From Pteria penguin (lineage: Eukaryota; Mollusca; Bivalvia; Pterioida; Pteriidae), in the NCBI GenBank assembly GCA_035048485.1, contig CM068585.1, forward strand, positions 20,324,001 through 20,388,000: DNA of 64,000 bases, written 5' to 3'. The notes under the pieces were generated by a model that was not told where the DNA came from, ran no database searches, and was given only the letters and a program-made list of their open reading frames with translations. The translations under genes were made by a program, and so were the position numbers. Below are positions 1-12,304 of the stretch, in pieces (the stretch's first letter is position 1; each line of letters starts with the position of its first letter).

Positions 1-3000
1 ATGCTGTCTCGAATAGCTCGTATGATACAGTACAGTATAGAACTTAATGTACCATGTCGCTTTCATCTTTATTGCTTGAACTTTGTTGGTCGAATTTATA
101 ATAATTGAACTCGGAAAAAACCCGACAGAAGACTATTGTATGAAATGGGAGGGAATGAAAGTGAATCGGAGAAGTTAGGTGAGCATTAATTTATTAAAAC
201 CTTATTCTAGTTTATCAGTTCTATAGTAAAGCGACCATTATAATACGTATCGTACCCGCAGATTAACAGTACTGGCTTAAAAATGTCTGGTTTAGTTTCT
301 ATACTTTCGGTTTCTTTTGATGCAAGGTACCCTTGATTAGACATAAGTCTCATAATCAACTCCGGTAAAGTGCAAGACAAACATCATAAACGGTCTTATT
401 GAATATATTAGATAAAGGGATCAAGCTTGTAGTAAGTAGACCAGTTACACCAAGAACGTCCACTCCAAAACCGGAAAATCCTGTTAATCTCTTCTGATTC
501 GACTAGATAATGCCAGAGGACTATCAGAGAGAATCAAGGGCTGGAGTCTAGATACTGTTAATGTGAGACCAAAGGTGTCGGCAAATAGACTTCACAGATG
601 CCGTCCAGTAAAACAACATACTGTTACCGGTATGACCATAGGCTAGGACAGTCTGGAGTGGAAGAACATTCTGTGCCGCTTTCTATTAAATACTACAGTA
701 ATTCATTACAGAAAGTGCTGACGATAACACAGTCAAATAAAAAACTTTTATAGAAGGACTAGAGTCCTAAATTGTAATTTCACTTCTTTATTAAATTACG
801 TATAGTAACGTAAGTTACTATTGTCATGACATCACCATGACACGTGGTTTTAGTAAAAAAATTCAGAAAAGTTTGAAATCTTTTCTGTTGCTTTTATTTT
901 TAACTGCTTATCCATTGTATCTGATTACTTAAATAAATAAGGGAGGGAAGCCTTAAAACAAGTGTCATAACCCCAACCGTGTCGAGTTAGGTCAAAGGAT
1001 TATTCTCCTTGACAGGTGATAATCCAAAAATAGGATTAAGGGGCACCATGGTATCCATTAAAAATTATAGACGAACATTAACGCAAAACCAAATACATGT
1101 AGATGTATAAGTATTATCTGCATTTGACTATTTCTTAAAGTATTGACATTAAAAATAGAAAGAAAGAAAGAAAGAAAGAAAGAAGGTCTATGAATGTAAC
1201 ATAATAGAAGAATTTTGAAGTGATAATTTCGGATTAAGACTTGTTGACAGATGGACAACTCTATTAAGACACGATTTTTTTAAAAGTAAATCCACTCCAG
1301 GGCACTTCTAAAGAGGTGTTACAAACGTCTTTATAACTTGTCCTTCTGGTTCTCATACCTGGAGTCGCTGATGTAAGACCAAGTAGCCTCAAGGAGGTCA
1401 TTTAAACCCAATCTTACGAAAGTAATACACACTTTCGTATTTGGTGTTAAAAAGAAAACGGGGGAAATTAAAAAAAAAAAAACGAAGTATTGTAATAACA
1501 ATGAATACCCAAGATTTATGTGTCACTTCCTTATCACTTTTGTTGTATCCGTTGTTTCCTTATCACTTTTGCTGTATACGTTGTTTCTCTGCATGCTACT
1601 GACCACTTTTTCTTGACCATAACCGTTTGCAGATTGTTTTAATTAATATGGTGTGCGTTAAGAGTCATTACTATTGCGACAGAACATTCTTGCCACATAC
1701 TCTACAAGTTTTGCATACTGTGATACCGTAATGTCACGCACAGACGAGAATTAGAGGCTGACGATAATTTATTAGTGTATCTGTGGAATGTGTACAATTA
1801 GAATTCATTTCCCATGGGCTGAGGAAAAATGTGACATTATTACATTGATATGATGATAATATAATTTTAACATGAAAGCTAGAAACATCTTTATTTATCT
1901 CACTAAGATGACATCTTACTGATTATATTGCTTTATTACAACGCAATTATCACTTCTCGACACATTTAAAGTTTATTTGAATATTTAATTTAAGGCATTT
2001 AAAAATACGTTTTTGTTACTAATTTAATGATTTTTGAAAATCATTTATTAAACATGATACCGAGTCTATTTTGTTTAAATTTGCATTATTAATATTCATT
2101 TAATAGTAGAAAGAAAACGCTCTTTTATCTTTTGCCGCACATACCTTTCATACCTTCCTCGCACGTGCTTACCTATATCTAATACCCTGTGTATTACAAT
2201 ACAAAGTGATTCTTTATCCCCCTCTCACCCGGTCGTATATTCTATGTATATTGAACCCGAGTTTCTGCTAGAGTGGAAGGTGAAGCAAAAACTACGTGTT
2301 GTCTGTGGTCAGTAGCGATGTCAATTTCACTTTGAGTGTGCCAAGCTAATGGTCATCTTCTATTGAACTACCTACAAGCTGTCGTGTTTGCATTGCTGTT
2401 TTAACGAGTTGACAGATTACACCTATTATATATGGCATTGGTGAGAAAATGTTCTATATTGTCTTGATTGAATTTGTTAATTAAGTTTCTGTCACTTGCT
2501 ATGTTTGTGTTTAAACATGTTGAAAATTTGTAGTCTTCTAACTGAAAGGTCAATCATGTTGGTTTTCCTATTCAAAGGATAAACAAGTGTATGATACATT
2601 GGTAAATTGTTAAAATTCATCATTCCATGGGCTTCATATCATCATGAATATTATTTATGAGGTAAATATATTAATATACTGACATTTTGAATATATTCAT
2701 TTCGAAATAATTATTTAAAGAAAAGGTGTTTCAAATAAAAAGAATGATTTTTCCACCAGTAGTATTTAAATTTGACAGAAATGACAATATTTTAACACGT
2801 GTTTTCTCGAACTTCTATTGTCTAAAACTTGTAGTGCTTTAGGGTATGTGAAATCGAAAAATTAGGACAGTATCCCAGTAAAAAGTGTGAAATATCACCA
2901 TACATGCTGTTGACATTTCTTTTTGCATGTTTTAATTGATAGGAGGTAGAATTAAGTTGTTCCCTATGAATTACTGGCTATCTTAAAAATAATATAGAGG

Positions 3001-5109
3001 ATGCTAAGTCTCCATTCACTGTCAGTGCACTAGCAACATGAGTGGTAAGACAAAGATTTTTAGTATTTAGTATTAATTTAGCATTATTCTGTTCACAAAT
3101 GATATAAATATGGTTTGATCGGCCGCATCTTGGCGCGCATTTTAAACTTGAGGATATTACGTAAATGTGATTAGAGGGTAAAGAGTTATAAAATGAATAC
3201 TTGTACAATAAGAGGCGTGTTCTAGTAAGAGTCATGTCCAGAACTGTTCAGGAAATTAAAATTTTATTGAATTTTAACATTGCAATACCTTAACGTTTTC
3301 ACCTCAGACAGTAGTCGCCTTTGAAGTCTGGAGTTAATGACCGACATTAAAGATGAGCCGTCGTAAGCAAAGCCTCCCCACTGCGATGGCTCGGGAGGGG
3401 GGCTAAATTTTACTTTCTGATGTCCCTAAATTATACGTTTTACTCACTGATTTCGGGTTATTTCATTTTTTCTGAGATAGTGCTTAATTCTTTTATCGTT
3501 TTAGTATATTAATTAACTTGCTAGATGACGTGATTTCTTTACCAGTGCTGTATTTTTGATTTAAGATTATTTGTTTGGATTTTAACTAATGTATTACGAT
3601 ATTGTATATGAGCTTGGAACTTCAGGTAACTAGTATTAGAGTAGCATTTTTGAGCATGATTTTATATATATTTGGCACACGACACGAGTACAGACAAATG
3701 TTCCGTGTGGAATTTTTCTTTCTTTTTTTTTCATTTATAAAGAAATTTTTAAATATTTCAATCGTGAAAGTTTGAAATCTTCTACTTGGTAAAGGTGTTA
3801 ATAGTCCTTGTGAAGCTAGTCTATGACATAAGCTCTATCACTTCCATCGAGGACATCTGCTTTATAATTTAAGACGGCTTAAGAGTTGTAAAACTTATGA
3901 CTTACGGGTATATAGCTGGAAAAAGGGGGGATTAATTTCTTTTGATCCATCAGAAGCAGGAAATCGAAATTACGTAGTAAAAGTGTAAACCCATCTGCTC
4001 CCATAAAATCTTCACAAATTCTGTTTATATTAGCGAGAAGGTACAAATTCAACTTTTTTATTGAAGTGTAAAGACGCTTAATTGTTGATATAAGGAACTG
4101 AATAGAATTTCGTCTCTTTACACCCGAGTAAAGGATTCGGCGCGAACAGTGTCATGTTGTAAAAGTGAAATAATTGATGTGCCACCCTTGTATTTGATCA
4201 ATTTTGACGCTCCTATCGCTATAAACAAGTACTATGTTTACCCTGCAGACATACTGGTGATAGAGAGTTAAGATGTAAAGGCAAGTGTAGGTTGTTTCCT
4301 TGTAGATAGGGTGTCAAAAGTGTGCCTTTACAATAGCTTTATGACAGGAACCTTCCTTTGGGGTAGATTAACCATATTTTGTGCGATGCTTGTACATTGT
4401 AACTCCGAGAGTCCTAACAGTTAGAATATGTTTTTTGAAGCGGAAGGTAGAAAAGACGATACCGTTAGCTAAATAGAACTTTGTGTCAATGGATTTTGAA
4501 TTAAGTTAATTTCTGGACTAGAAACTGACAGTTTTTGGATGTTTTAGATGTGTAGTGCGTTCATTGATTGTATTATCTGAGACTGGAGTACTTTCCCACA
4601 CTTAGGTCCATGCGTAGACCAATGAGTTTGGAGTTTAGCTTGGACTCCTTACTGTGGACATACAGATTGCATAGTATGGGTAAATGTGATTCATTAAACT
4701 TCAAAGGATAATCATCTCGGTGTTATTATCATATTACATGATTACTGAATGGAGTAGTTAAAAAGGGGGTTGATTACTGAATGACTTGGTAGAAGAGGGG
4801 ATGTGTGGGTAGCCACGCATTCACCTTACTCTGTGTGGGAAAATATGCACATCCATGATTTGTAATCTCTGATTAAAAAAACCCTGCCCTGATATATAAG
4901 CCGGAACTCGCACCATCTCATTACTTTACTATTTTCGTTACTGTTACACCTCGACCTTGTCCGAATATTCGTATAGATATGAGAGCTTTGAAGTTTGGAG
5001 GTAACCAGCATTTTGGCTTACTAATTACCGTACTGGCGTCGTCTCTTGTAAGTTATCATTTAATATTACTCATGAGAAATATTTTACTTATCGTTTATTT
5101 CCTTTTCAG
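1..5109. other. Intergenic or 5' noncoding region of the first gene
   Basis: I see no supportable exon in this stretch. It is AT-rich with scattered short open frames and no recognisable protein motif. One GAAA microsatellite lies near 1157-1186. A TATA-like stretch near 2232-2255, followed by unique sequence ending in a donor-like ATTG|GTGAGA near 2437-2446, could be a noncoding first exon of the gene at 5115. That is inference only, and no transcript is available to support it. Confidence 0.4.
1157..1186. repeat. GAAA tetranucleotide microsatellite
   Basis: About six to seven uninterrupted AAAG/GAAA units are visible. No gene overlaps it. Confidence 0.85.
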
Positions 5110-5114
5110 ATTGG

Positions 5115-8100
5115 ATGGAGACTGGAGTTGACACAGATCTAGCCACGGATGAGATGTACCTGATGCTTCAGGCGGATATGGTAGGTACACCTTACTAGTA
5201 TTATCTACACTGGAAAAAAATTGCCCCGTAACCCAACCCCGAAAGGGTTTGGTTGATCGGTGTTTTACGTCGCTTTCAACAATATTTCAGTACATGTATA
5301 TCACAACATGGAAGCGGGAGGTAACTAACCTCTTAAACATAGCGATGCAGTCCGGGAATTCCCTCCAAAGGGGAAGGTATATTGAGGAAACTAATGATGG
5401 AAGACAAACCACACTAGAATCCACATTTGACAATACAAATGTATTACTGTTACTCCTTCAATGATGGCAATGACAGTAGCTAAGCTTATTCCGTAGTAGG
5501 ATTTTTTTTTCGTGGATTCGAAACCCGTTAGCGACTAATCAATTCAATCATATATACATATGTTAAAACAATAGAATAAGTATACATTGAATGGTTTGTT
5601 GTATCGATCTGGATGTAGACTTGCACATTTTGCCCCGCACCAATAAAGATGTAGCTGAAGCATTGTTGATCACAACATTAATACACTCAGCAAACGAGTG
5701 TTTAAAGATGATTCGATTTAAACCATGTTTTGTAACTATCTACTTTGTACATCGGTTGCTAACAAGAAGGTTTTAATGATATTACAAAATTCAAGCTAAT
5801 GTTACTGCTTTTCTGAATGTTTCAGATACATACATACGAACTGACTGCATTGTTTACTAGACAATATGTATTTTTGTGCTTGAATTTGAATGAGAGTTAT
5901 CTTTCCTAGGTCATAACCCATGTTATTATGAATGTGTAAATAAAATAAGCCATGACCTGTGGTATTTATACACATATAACATTTCAGCATTGAAATAAAA
6001 AAATTATCCAGTCCATTTTCAGTATGCAGATAGAGTAATGTTAATGAATTATCGTTGATTTATTATCGTTTTCTCTTTCATAGTTAAGCATCAAACGTCA
6101 AGAGAAAGCCCTGCAATCAGAGATTGAAGACATCAAGTCCAAGTTTATCTCCCTTGTTGACCAGTGTGGTATCGACCAGGAGGAATACCCCGTGCCTGAC
6201 ACCAGTAAATCGCTATATTCTCCATCATTCTTACGAGACGTCACTCCATCCTTGACAACAGTTACCGCACTATCTAACTCCAGTGATGAGGATTACCTTC
6301 TCCAGCAAATGATGAAGGGTTCTGTGTGTTCGAGCAGCAGCGAGAGTTTGTACGAAGATTCCGCTATGACGCTAATCATGGACTCGAACTCTAACTACAA
6401 GATGTCGCCACAGTTTGCTCCAGAGAATACCGCTATGTCTTTAATTGTTCCTACGAACACAGTGCCGAACACGAGTGAGCCGATCTCGTCTTCTGATATC
6501 AGTAACGGTAGTAGTGCTTGCGTGAACTCATCAGATGGATATCCTGCAGAGACCTCGTCAGACAATGACAACCAGTGTGTGCCTTGCATAGACTTCCAGG
6601 AGGAGCTAGCATCTCGTGCCAAGTATTACTCGGACTTCACCATCGATCGCCAGATCAAGATTGACAACATGACCGCTCATTCCTCGGGTGATTCTAAGTG
6701 TAGTGACAATGTTAGTGTCGTGATTGAGGAACTTACACGTGAAGTAGAAGGATGCGAAGCTAGTGACCTACTACCTCCCCGTGTTCCCCCACAAGGTGGT
6801 GCCAGTAACAAGGATTTTATCGTGAACCCTGTTCGACATTCTACCTACCACTCTAGTACAGATTCGTCATCTCAACCCTCGCCATCTAGTTATCGTCGGC
6901 GACGATCTAGACGAACAACCAACGACAACAGATCCTCGTCCTCCGGCAGTAGCCGCAAGAGCGTTTCTATTCCCCAGGCCTCTTCTACCATGATCGAAGA
7001 CCTGTCGCCTCAGTCCACCAACAGTAGCACCAGTAGCCGACACAAGTCAAGGTCTATCCCTCAGGCGTCCTCCACCATGATTGAAGATCTACCGTCATCC
7101 AAAGGAAGCAGCCGAGCATCTAGCACCGACGATCTTGTTAGCGTATACACTTGGTCCATCCACGATAACTCGGACGTGTGCCTTGAGGACTCTTACCTTC
7201 GTAACGTCGAGCTGAGAACAGCAACAAAACCCCCTCTACCTAAGTCTCGACCATCCAGTCGTAGCTCCAGCAGCAGTTCACGGAAGTCTGTGAAACGGGA
7301 CCGCAACTCGAACCAAATTGAACACACGTTATCGGAACCTTTATCTATGATGTCGGACTCTATTACTGTGATCGAACACGTGTCTGGTTACCTTGACAAT
7401 CATCTTGGCGCTTCATCACTTTACGAAGACGACGATTTGAACTTCAAGGGAAACTCTCTTCCCCGTACTAGTACCAGACTGAACCTCGTATGGAACAAGT
7501 CCAGTGGAAGCTCGTCTCTTGAAGCTCGTTGTTCATCCATGCCAGATATGCTTAGTGTGTGTACACCTAACGATTTCCATAGTGTTCCGAACTCTGATGA
7601 CGAGAATAGTGCTGAATCTGATGATGAAATCTCGAATTGGGAAGCGCGTCCAACAATCCAAGGAAAGTCAGCGTCGAGTGGCAGTCCTGATGTTCAAGCA
7701 GACGACACAGTTTACAGTAGTGTACGCGCGCCAAACAACACAGATGTGCTTATAGACTCTATCCTTACAGACAGTCCCACTAGTGTAGGCAGCAGTGGTA
7801 TTGCCGCTCCATACAACTCCTATACATCACATGAGAGCCACCCAGCATCACGCGCCAGTCACTCCACCACCAGCGATAACCACTCCGAGTCATCCAACAA
7901 GCTTAGTGCACCTGCGTCAGTTGCTTCATCTCCTGCCGTAACGTCAGAAGCTAAGGATGCCGATTTTGTCTTCAAGAAACCTCTGCATAACCAGCCTCTA
8001 CGCAAACTCTTTCGATTCAAGCGCAGCAAGGGAAAAAGTGCAGAGAAGTTAACCTCCACACCAAATCCACATTACCCTTCTTCGGTGCGTAGTGATCCTT

Positions 8101-8264
8101 TGTCCAAACGGAAACTGTTTGTTCCCAGTACACCCAGACCACAGGAGGTTCAACTGCTCGACAAGAAAGCTGTCATCAAGAAGTTCAAGAAATTCAGCGA
8201 ATCCTTCCACAAGAAAGATCGTTCATCAGGCCTTGTGCGCATCCAAACACTTGCCAACTTGTAG
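5115..8264 (+). CDS. Serine-rich, probably disordered protein of unknown function (two coding exons)
   Basis: The coding exons are 5115-5180 and 6084-8264, giving 748 residues. Exon 5110-5180 follows CTTTTCAG and ends ATG|GTAGGT; the second follows CTTTCATAG, and the join is in phase 0. The chosen start, METGVDTD, is the only in-frame ATG near that exon's beginning, but an upstream coding exon is not excluded. Residues about 12-45 are charged and helix-prone (RQEKALQSEIEDIKSK), consistent with a short coiled coil. The remainder is rich in Ser, Thr, Pro and Asp. The phrase SIPQASSTMIEDL occurs twice, near residues 317 and 346. RS-rich stretches occur around 270-300 and 380-400. The last 120 residues are basic (LRKLFRFKRSKGK, IKKFKKFSESFHKK). 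There is no signal peptide, membrane segment or catalytic motif. Long uninterrupted coding with codon use unlike the surrounding AT-rich DNA argues that it is real. I do not recognise the family. The composition suggests a phospho-regulated scaffold or cytoskeletal/nuclear protein, but this is a guess. Confidence 0.75.
5248..5360 (-). mobile_element. tRNA-derived SINE fragment (tail part)
   Basis: The stretch GGTGTTTTACGTCGCTTTCAA...CCTCTTAAACATAG matches, with small differences, the copy at 16338-16455, which carries a tRNA-like head on the minus strand. This copy lies in the intron of the serine-rich gene and is truncated before the tRNA part. Confidence 0.7.
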
Positions 8265-8753
8265 AACTTTACAAGTCGTATCTTATTTATTGAAAGACGC
8301 TTTAGAAGAAGTGAAAATGTGCTCAATTTTTTTGCCAATATTGTTTACATACGATGCTATGTAAATGAGACGATTTCAATAATAATTTTTGATGTTGTTT
8401 GTAGCTGTTAATTTATTACGTTGATGCCTGCCCTCCTTTTCTTTTCTCTCATTCCTTTCTTGACTCCTAGTCATAGCCAGTTTGTGTTCAATGGTTACAT
8501 GACTGTGTTCATTTCATATTTGTTCATTCATGATTATATATGTTCAACAGACAATCATTGTTTATAGACAGCAATCCATGTTTGACTTGCTCAAACAAAA
8601 CTAATGTGTTCATGTGACTCCATTGTTTATAGACGCTCGATATTTTGGTTCTTTTTATCTACTCTCATAGAGTTGACGACAATCTTTCATGTACATAAAT
8701 AGTCCCTTATTTATTGATCTCAATCTATTTATTCAGTGCTAAATTATGTACAG

Positions 8754-8759
8754 AATAAA
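8754..8759 (+). terminator. Probable polyadenylation signal AATAAA
   Basis: A canonical AATAAA lies about 490 bp after the stop codon of the serine-rich gene, in AT-rich sequence with several ATTTA-like and TTTATT stretches (8265-8753), consistent with a 3' UTR. The cleavage site was not determined. Confidence 0.5.
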
Positions 8760-8989
8760 CAAAAATATTTGAAAAAAATCTTACCTTCTCATTATTTATA
8801 TTGCTGACAACTATGAATTGTATGATGAAGATGAACGATCATAGCTATGATGATGGTGATGAAAAACCATAAGCTACATTGATGAAAATAATGTTACATA
8901 CTATTACTAGTATCAGAATATTGGGTGTTATGTACAACTGAATGGAATGTTAAAAGCACAGAACATTATGTTGTAAATGGCAATGCGAC

Positions 8990-9230
8990 TGTGGAAAGCG
9001 TTTTGCGTTGATTTCAAAATTTTTCAGTCATATCAGAACATGAAAGTTGAAGGTTGCCAGTCTTTTAAAACAAAGTTGTTAGCACCTGGTTGTCCGCAAC
9101 CCAAACCAAGCGCTTTACCGAGTCTGTCCGCAATCCAAACCAAGCACTTTACCGAGGCTGTTTGCAACCCAAACCAAGCGCTTTACCGAGTCTGTCCAGT
9201 GAATTTACGAGAACATCATATTTAAGCCTT
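8990..9230 (-). repeat. Decayed SINE copy with a 34-bp triplicated segment
   Basis: At 8996-9090 the sequence is a diverged version of the SINE tail seen at 16350-16430 (TTTCAGTCATATC..ACAT). It is followed at 9091-9192 by three tandem 34-bp copies of a segment with CGCAACCCAAACCAAGCGCT, which resembles the head/tail junction of the same SINE. It appears to be a SINE fragment that expanded in tandem. Confidence 0.6.
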
Positions 9231-9394
9231 TTTAAGGTGGTATATCTCCTCTATTAAAGGAGATTCAGATTTTAGACTTGCTGATATTACAGGAAATTTA
9301 TCTGTCTATTGAGTCATATAAATCAAAAGTTGGGCGTCAACTGATTATAGTGTTTAGTGACTGTTGATCGAACTTGGATCGATTTTTACCATAG

Positions 9395-9610
9395 AGTTCA
9401 ATCCCTTCTCCATATACATACGATTGATCAATTGATTGTTGCTTTACGTCACACCACGAATATTTCACGTATATGGTGACGGTATCTGCCTGATGCGGGG
9501 CATACAAATTTTGACCTTTGCAACGGACCCACCCGAAGCAGTGAGGGATCTTTAACGTGCCATGCTTACCACGACACGGGACCATATACATGCGAAAATC
9601 GATTCCGGGT
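9395..9610 (-). mobile_element. SINE body, reverse orientation
   Basis: On the minus strand this reads as the SINE body seen at 16735-16890: the phrases GATCCCT(C/A)A, GTGGGTCCGTTGCAAA, AAATTTGTATGC and a short AATCAATCAAT-like end occur in the same order. The tRNA-like head is not preserved. A detached piece GGCTTTACCGAGTCTGTCCG follows at 9631-9650. Confidence 0.65.
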
Positions 9611-9837
9611 TCAAGCGAGCTTTGTCCATGTGGCTTTACCGAGTCTGTCCGTAAGATAGAAATTAAGATTACAATGATGGCGAATATATGAGATGCCGCT
9701 TTGCTTTTAAATTAGTAGTAGTTTCTTTTAAAAATAGCGCCAGTAACTTCGAATATCTTTTAAACTATTTTCTCAATATTTACATGGAAACAAGACGGCA
9801 TCTCTTATGTAGTCCATGATGATAAAATGAAATGGAA

Positions 9838-9905
9838 CTCGGTGACTAAGGTGTCCGGGTCATGATCGGAAAGTCTGGGTTCAAATCCTAACAGTTACCA
9901 GTGTC
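9838..9905 (+). repeat. Possible tRNA-derived SINE head
   Basis: A candidate A-box-like GTGACTAAGGTGTCC is followed about 30 bp later by a B-box-like GGGTTCAAATCCT, as in tRNA-derived SINE promoters. A functional tRNA is unlikely because the arms do not pair well by eye. The 3' boundary is unclear. Confidence 0.35.
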
Positions 9906-10020
9906 TTACTGTAGCCTTACATCTCTAGCATTATGTATCCCGACTGATGCAACTCATCTACCGAAGCAATTAGAGCTCTTATATGAGGGGATTTCTACAG
10001 AGACCTGGTTCCTAGGTAAG

Positions 10021-10276
10021 GGAGCAACCATTTGATTTTTATGGGAAAGGGGGGGGGGGGGGGCAGGAAGACTGCAAAAAAAAAGTTTGGCTCAAATTTT
10101 GGTGAAAAAAATTATCATAAACGCTAATTCATTTAAACTTTAAAAAGGGGGGAAATATTCGGCCCGAAGGGCCGGGAAAAAATCGGCTCTGAAATTGGGC
10201 AAAAACAATTTTCAGGCCAGTGAAAGTCTTCCTGCCCCCCTCCCACTCCCCCACTAAAAATCAAATGGTTGCTTCC
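10021..10276. mobile_element. Small inverted-repeat (MITE-like) element
   Basis: The left end GGAGCAACCATTTGATTTTT and right end AAAAATCAAATGGTTGCTTCC are near-perfect inverted repeats. The inversion continues inward for roughly 50 bp, through a poly-G/poly-C tract and GCAGGAAGACT. Total length is about 256 bp with no coding. A target duplication is not clear (CCTAG left, CCTAA right). Confidence 0.7.
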
Positions 10277-10602
10277 TAATTACTGTTTGTTTTGAAAGAC
10301 GGGACAACGATGGGATTCGAAGTCAGATTCAAGGAAGAATACAATAACCTTCGAGACATTCCGACTCTACAGTTTCAGGATACAGTTAAATAGTAAATGA
10401 AAGATTAAAACTAATATTGCCACGTGTAATTTCTTACGCTGTATATGCCCTGGTGTAGGCATCAAAGTTCCTGAATCTTTATTTACCTTAAGCACAGGGG
10501 TTGGCTGCTTTCAACAATGTCTCATTCTTATCACATCAAGGAGGCAAGGGTTTACAAACTTCCTACAGATAAAGACGCTCCGAGTATCGGACCTAGGTCG
10601 CA

Positions 10603-11046
10603 TGCACCGCAACCCAAGCGATTCACCACTACACAAAAATTGCCCCCTGTTACAGAACTAACATATGAACTAAAGCACTTCACCACTACAAAAAGACTGC
10701 CCTCCTGTTACAGAACCGACAGAGCTTCATCAATACACAAAGATTGCCCCCGTTACAGAAATGACATAGCAACGCAAAAGCATCACCACTACACAAAGGC
10801 TGCCCCCTGTTACAGAAATGACATAGCAAATCAAGCACTTCACCACTACACAAAGATTGCCCACTGTTACAGAAATGACATAGCAACTCAAGTGCTTCAT
10901 CACTACACAAAGATTGTCCCGTTACAAATAGCATAGCAACCTAAGCGTTTCATAAGTAGTCTGCATTAAAATTGTACCCTGTTACAGAATTGACATTGCA
11001 ACTCAAGCGCGTCATCACCACACAAAGATTGTCCCCTGTCACAGAA
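10603..11046. repeat. Tandem repeat of about 57 bp seeded from a SINE fragment
   Basis: About seven or eight diverged copies of a unit containing CTTCACCACTACACAAAGATT and CCCCTGTTACAGAAATGACAT. The start of the unit (GCAACCCAAGC..TTCACCACTACAC) resembles the tRNA-like head of the SINE at 16434-16509 on the opposite strand. The open frames across it are repeat artefacts. Confidence 0.75.
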
Positions 11047-11263
11047 CATCGTTGTTAATGTTCCTACTTCATAACAATATGATTTCACCCCAAGTAGTAT
11101 TTCAAATTCCAGCGAAGTTTAACGAATACATCTCGAGGTATCAAAATAAAGCTGATTCAAGCTTTTCTTTTGAAAAGTCAATTCCGTTACGCAGTACAAA
11201 ACCTAAACAGATGCATATTCCCGGTAGTTCACACGTCTCTTCGTAGGTGTTTATATTAAACAA

Positions 11264-11595
11264 GGGCATGACCTACGTCCGTCGCTTAGTTTGAAGGCAT
11301 GCAATTTGAAAGTCTGGAAACATTCCCCCCCTTTGACTTTGAAAATCGATGGGGTTCATCTTCCTGTCATAAGAAATAATTAAACGTGCAAAGTTTGAAA
11401 GTTCTAGCATAAACAGTTTGGTTTGTACCTTGTTTACAAATTGCATTCTAAAAATCTGCCATTTTTGTCCCAAAAATGACCCTGACCTTTATATAGAAAA
11501 TCAATATGGTTCGTCCTCATGCCATAAGAAATGTGTACCAAGTTTGAAAGCCTTAGCCTAAACGGTATGGTCTGTATCCTGTTAACAAGGTGCGG
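11264..11595. repeat. Interspersed repeat, two diverged units
   Basis: Two related blocks each contain a CTTTGAC or CTGACCTTTA phrase, a GAAAATC(G/A)AT(G/A)..GGTTC segment, CATAAGAAAT, and AAGTTTGAAAG followed by a ..CTA(G/A)C(A/C)TAAAC phrase. The layout resembles the TGACCTTTGACC repeat at 15226-15735. No coding is seen. Confidence 0.5.
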
Positions 11596-11654
11596 AAACA
11601 CCCACAACATCATGCCATAATACGTCCTTCAACGACGGGTGTATTAAAATCGAG

Positions 11655-11745
11655 ATCAATATAACAAGAAACCCAAATGGGCCTATATCACTCAGCTTAG
11701 CACAATGTGTTCATCGCAGATACAAATATTCAATTGCCGTGTTTT
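11655..11745 (+). repeat. Fragment of the CAAGAGGCCC-type repeat end
   Basis: The phrase ACAAGAAACCCAAATGGGCCTATATCACTCA is a decayed version of the end at 26720-26755. Only the terminal part is recognisable. Confidence 0.5.
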
Positions 11746-12158
11746 TGACAAAAGACAGTAAACTTCCTTCTCAACAATGACTAAATCCAAACAATGTCAC
11801 AAAAATAAGTGAAAAAGATTAAATCAGAATTTTTTCCATGTTTTCTTAAACGACATACTGAGTGCTACAAACATTTAAAAACTTGTCTTGGTGCAAAATG
11901 AACTAAAGACTAAATCTGTAATTATTTGTGTTTTCTAATATGACTTGCTTAGTGCTGCAAAACACATGTTCTGGAACACAATTAATTTTTTTTTACCTCC
12001 AGTGGGATTTGAACTGCTATACTTCAGCAAAACAAAACTGGTTTGTGTCAAAATGAGAAAAAAATCTTATAATCAAGCAGATAAATCATCTTAGAAAATT
12101 CCTATGTGACAGCTGTGACCCAAACCATTTTTTTCAGGTCAGTGATTAATAGAATCTA

Positions 12159-12304
12159 GCACTAGTTTGACTTCCAGATAGAAAAAGATCAGTCGAGGGT
12201 TGGATGAATCAACAAATCTCAACCGAGGCGTTAGCCGAGGTTGAGATATGTTGATTCATACAGCCCGAGATTGATCCTTTTCTATCTGGAACTCAAACTA
12301 GTGC
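12159..12304. mobile_element. Imperfect 146-bp palindrome (MITE-like)
   Basis: Both arms start GCACTAGTTTGA(C/G)TTCCAGATA and run inward for about 65 bp with roughly 85% match by eye, ending in ATCTCAACC around a short centre containing GAGGCGTTAGCC. The structure is nearly loop-free. Related CTCGCACC/GGTGCGAG phrases flank it at about 12315 and 12627, so a larger element of about 0.5 kb is possible. Confidence 0.65.

Noticed and set aside
3370..3405. GC-rich short hairpin (GCCTCCCC...GGGAGGGGGGC)
   Set aside because: Pairing is imperfect, the context is unremarkable and no further copies were noticed.
10517..10936. 139-residue plus-strand open frame and its opposite-strand counterpart
   Set aside because: Both are translations of the 57-bp tandem array; no start context or similarity.
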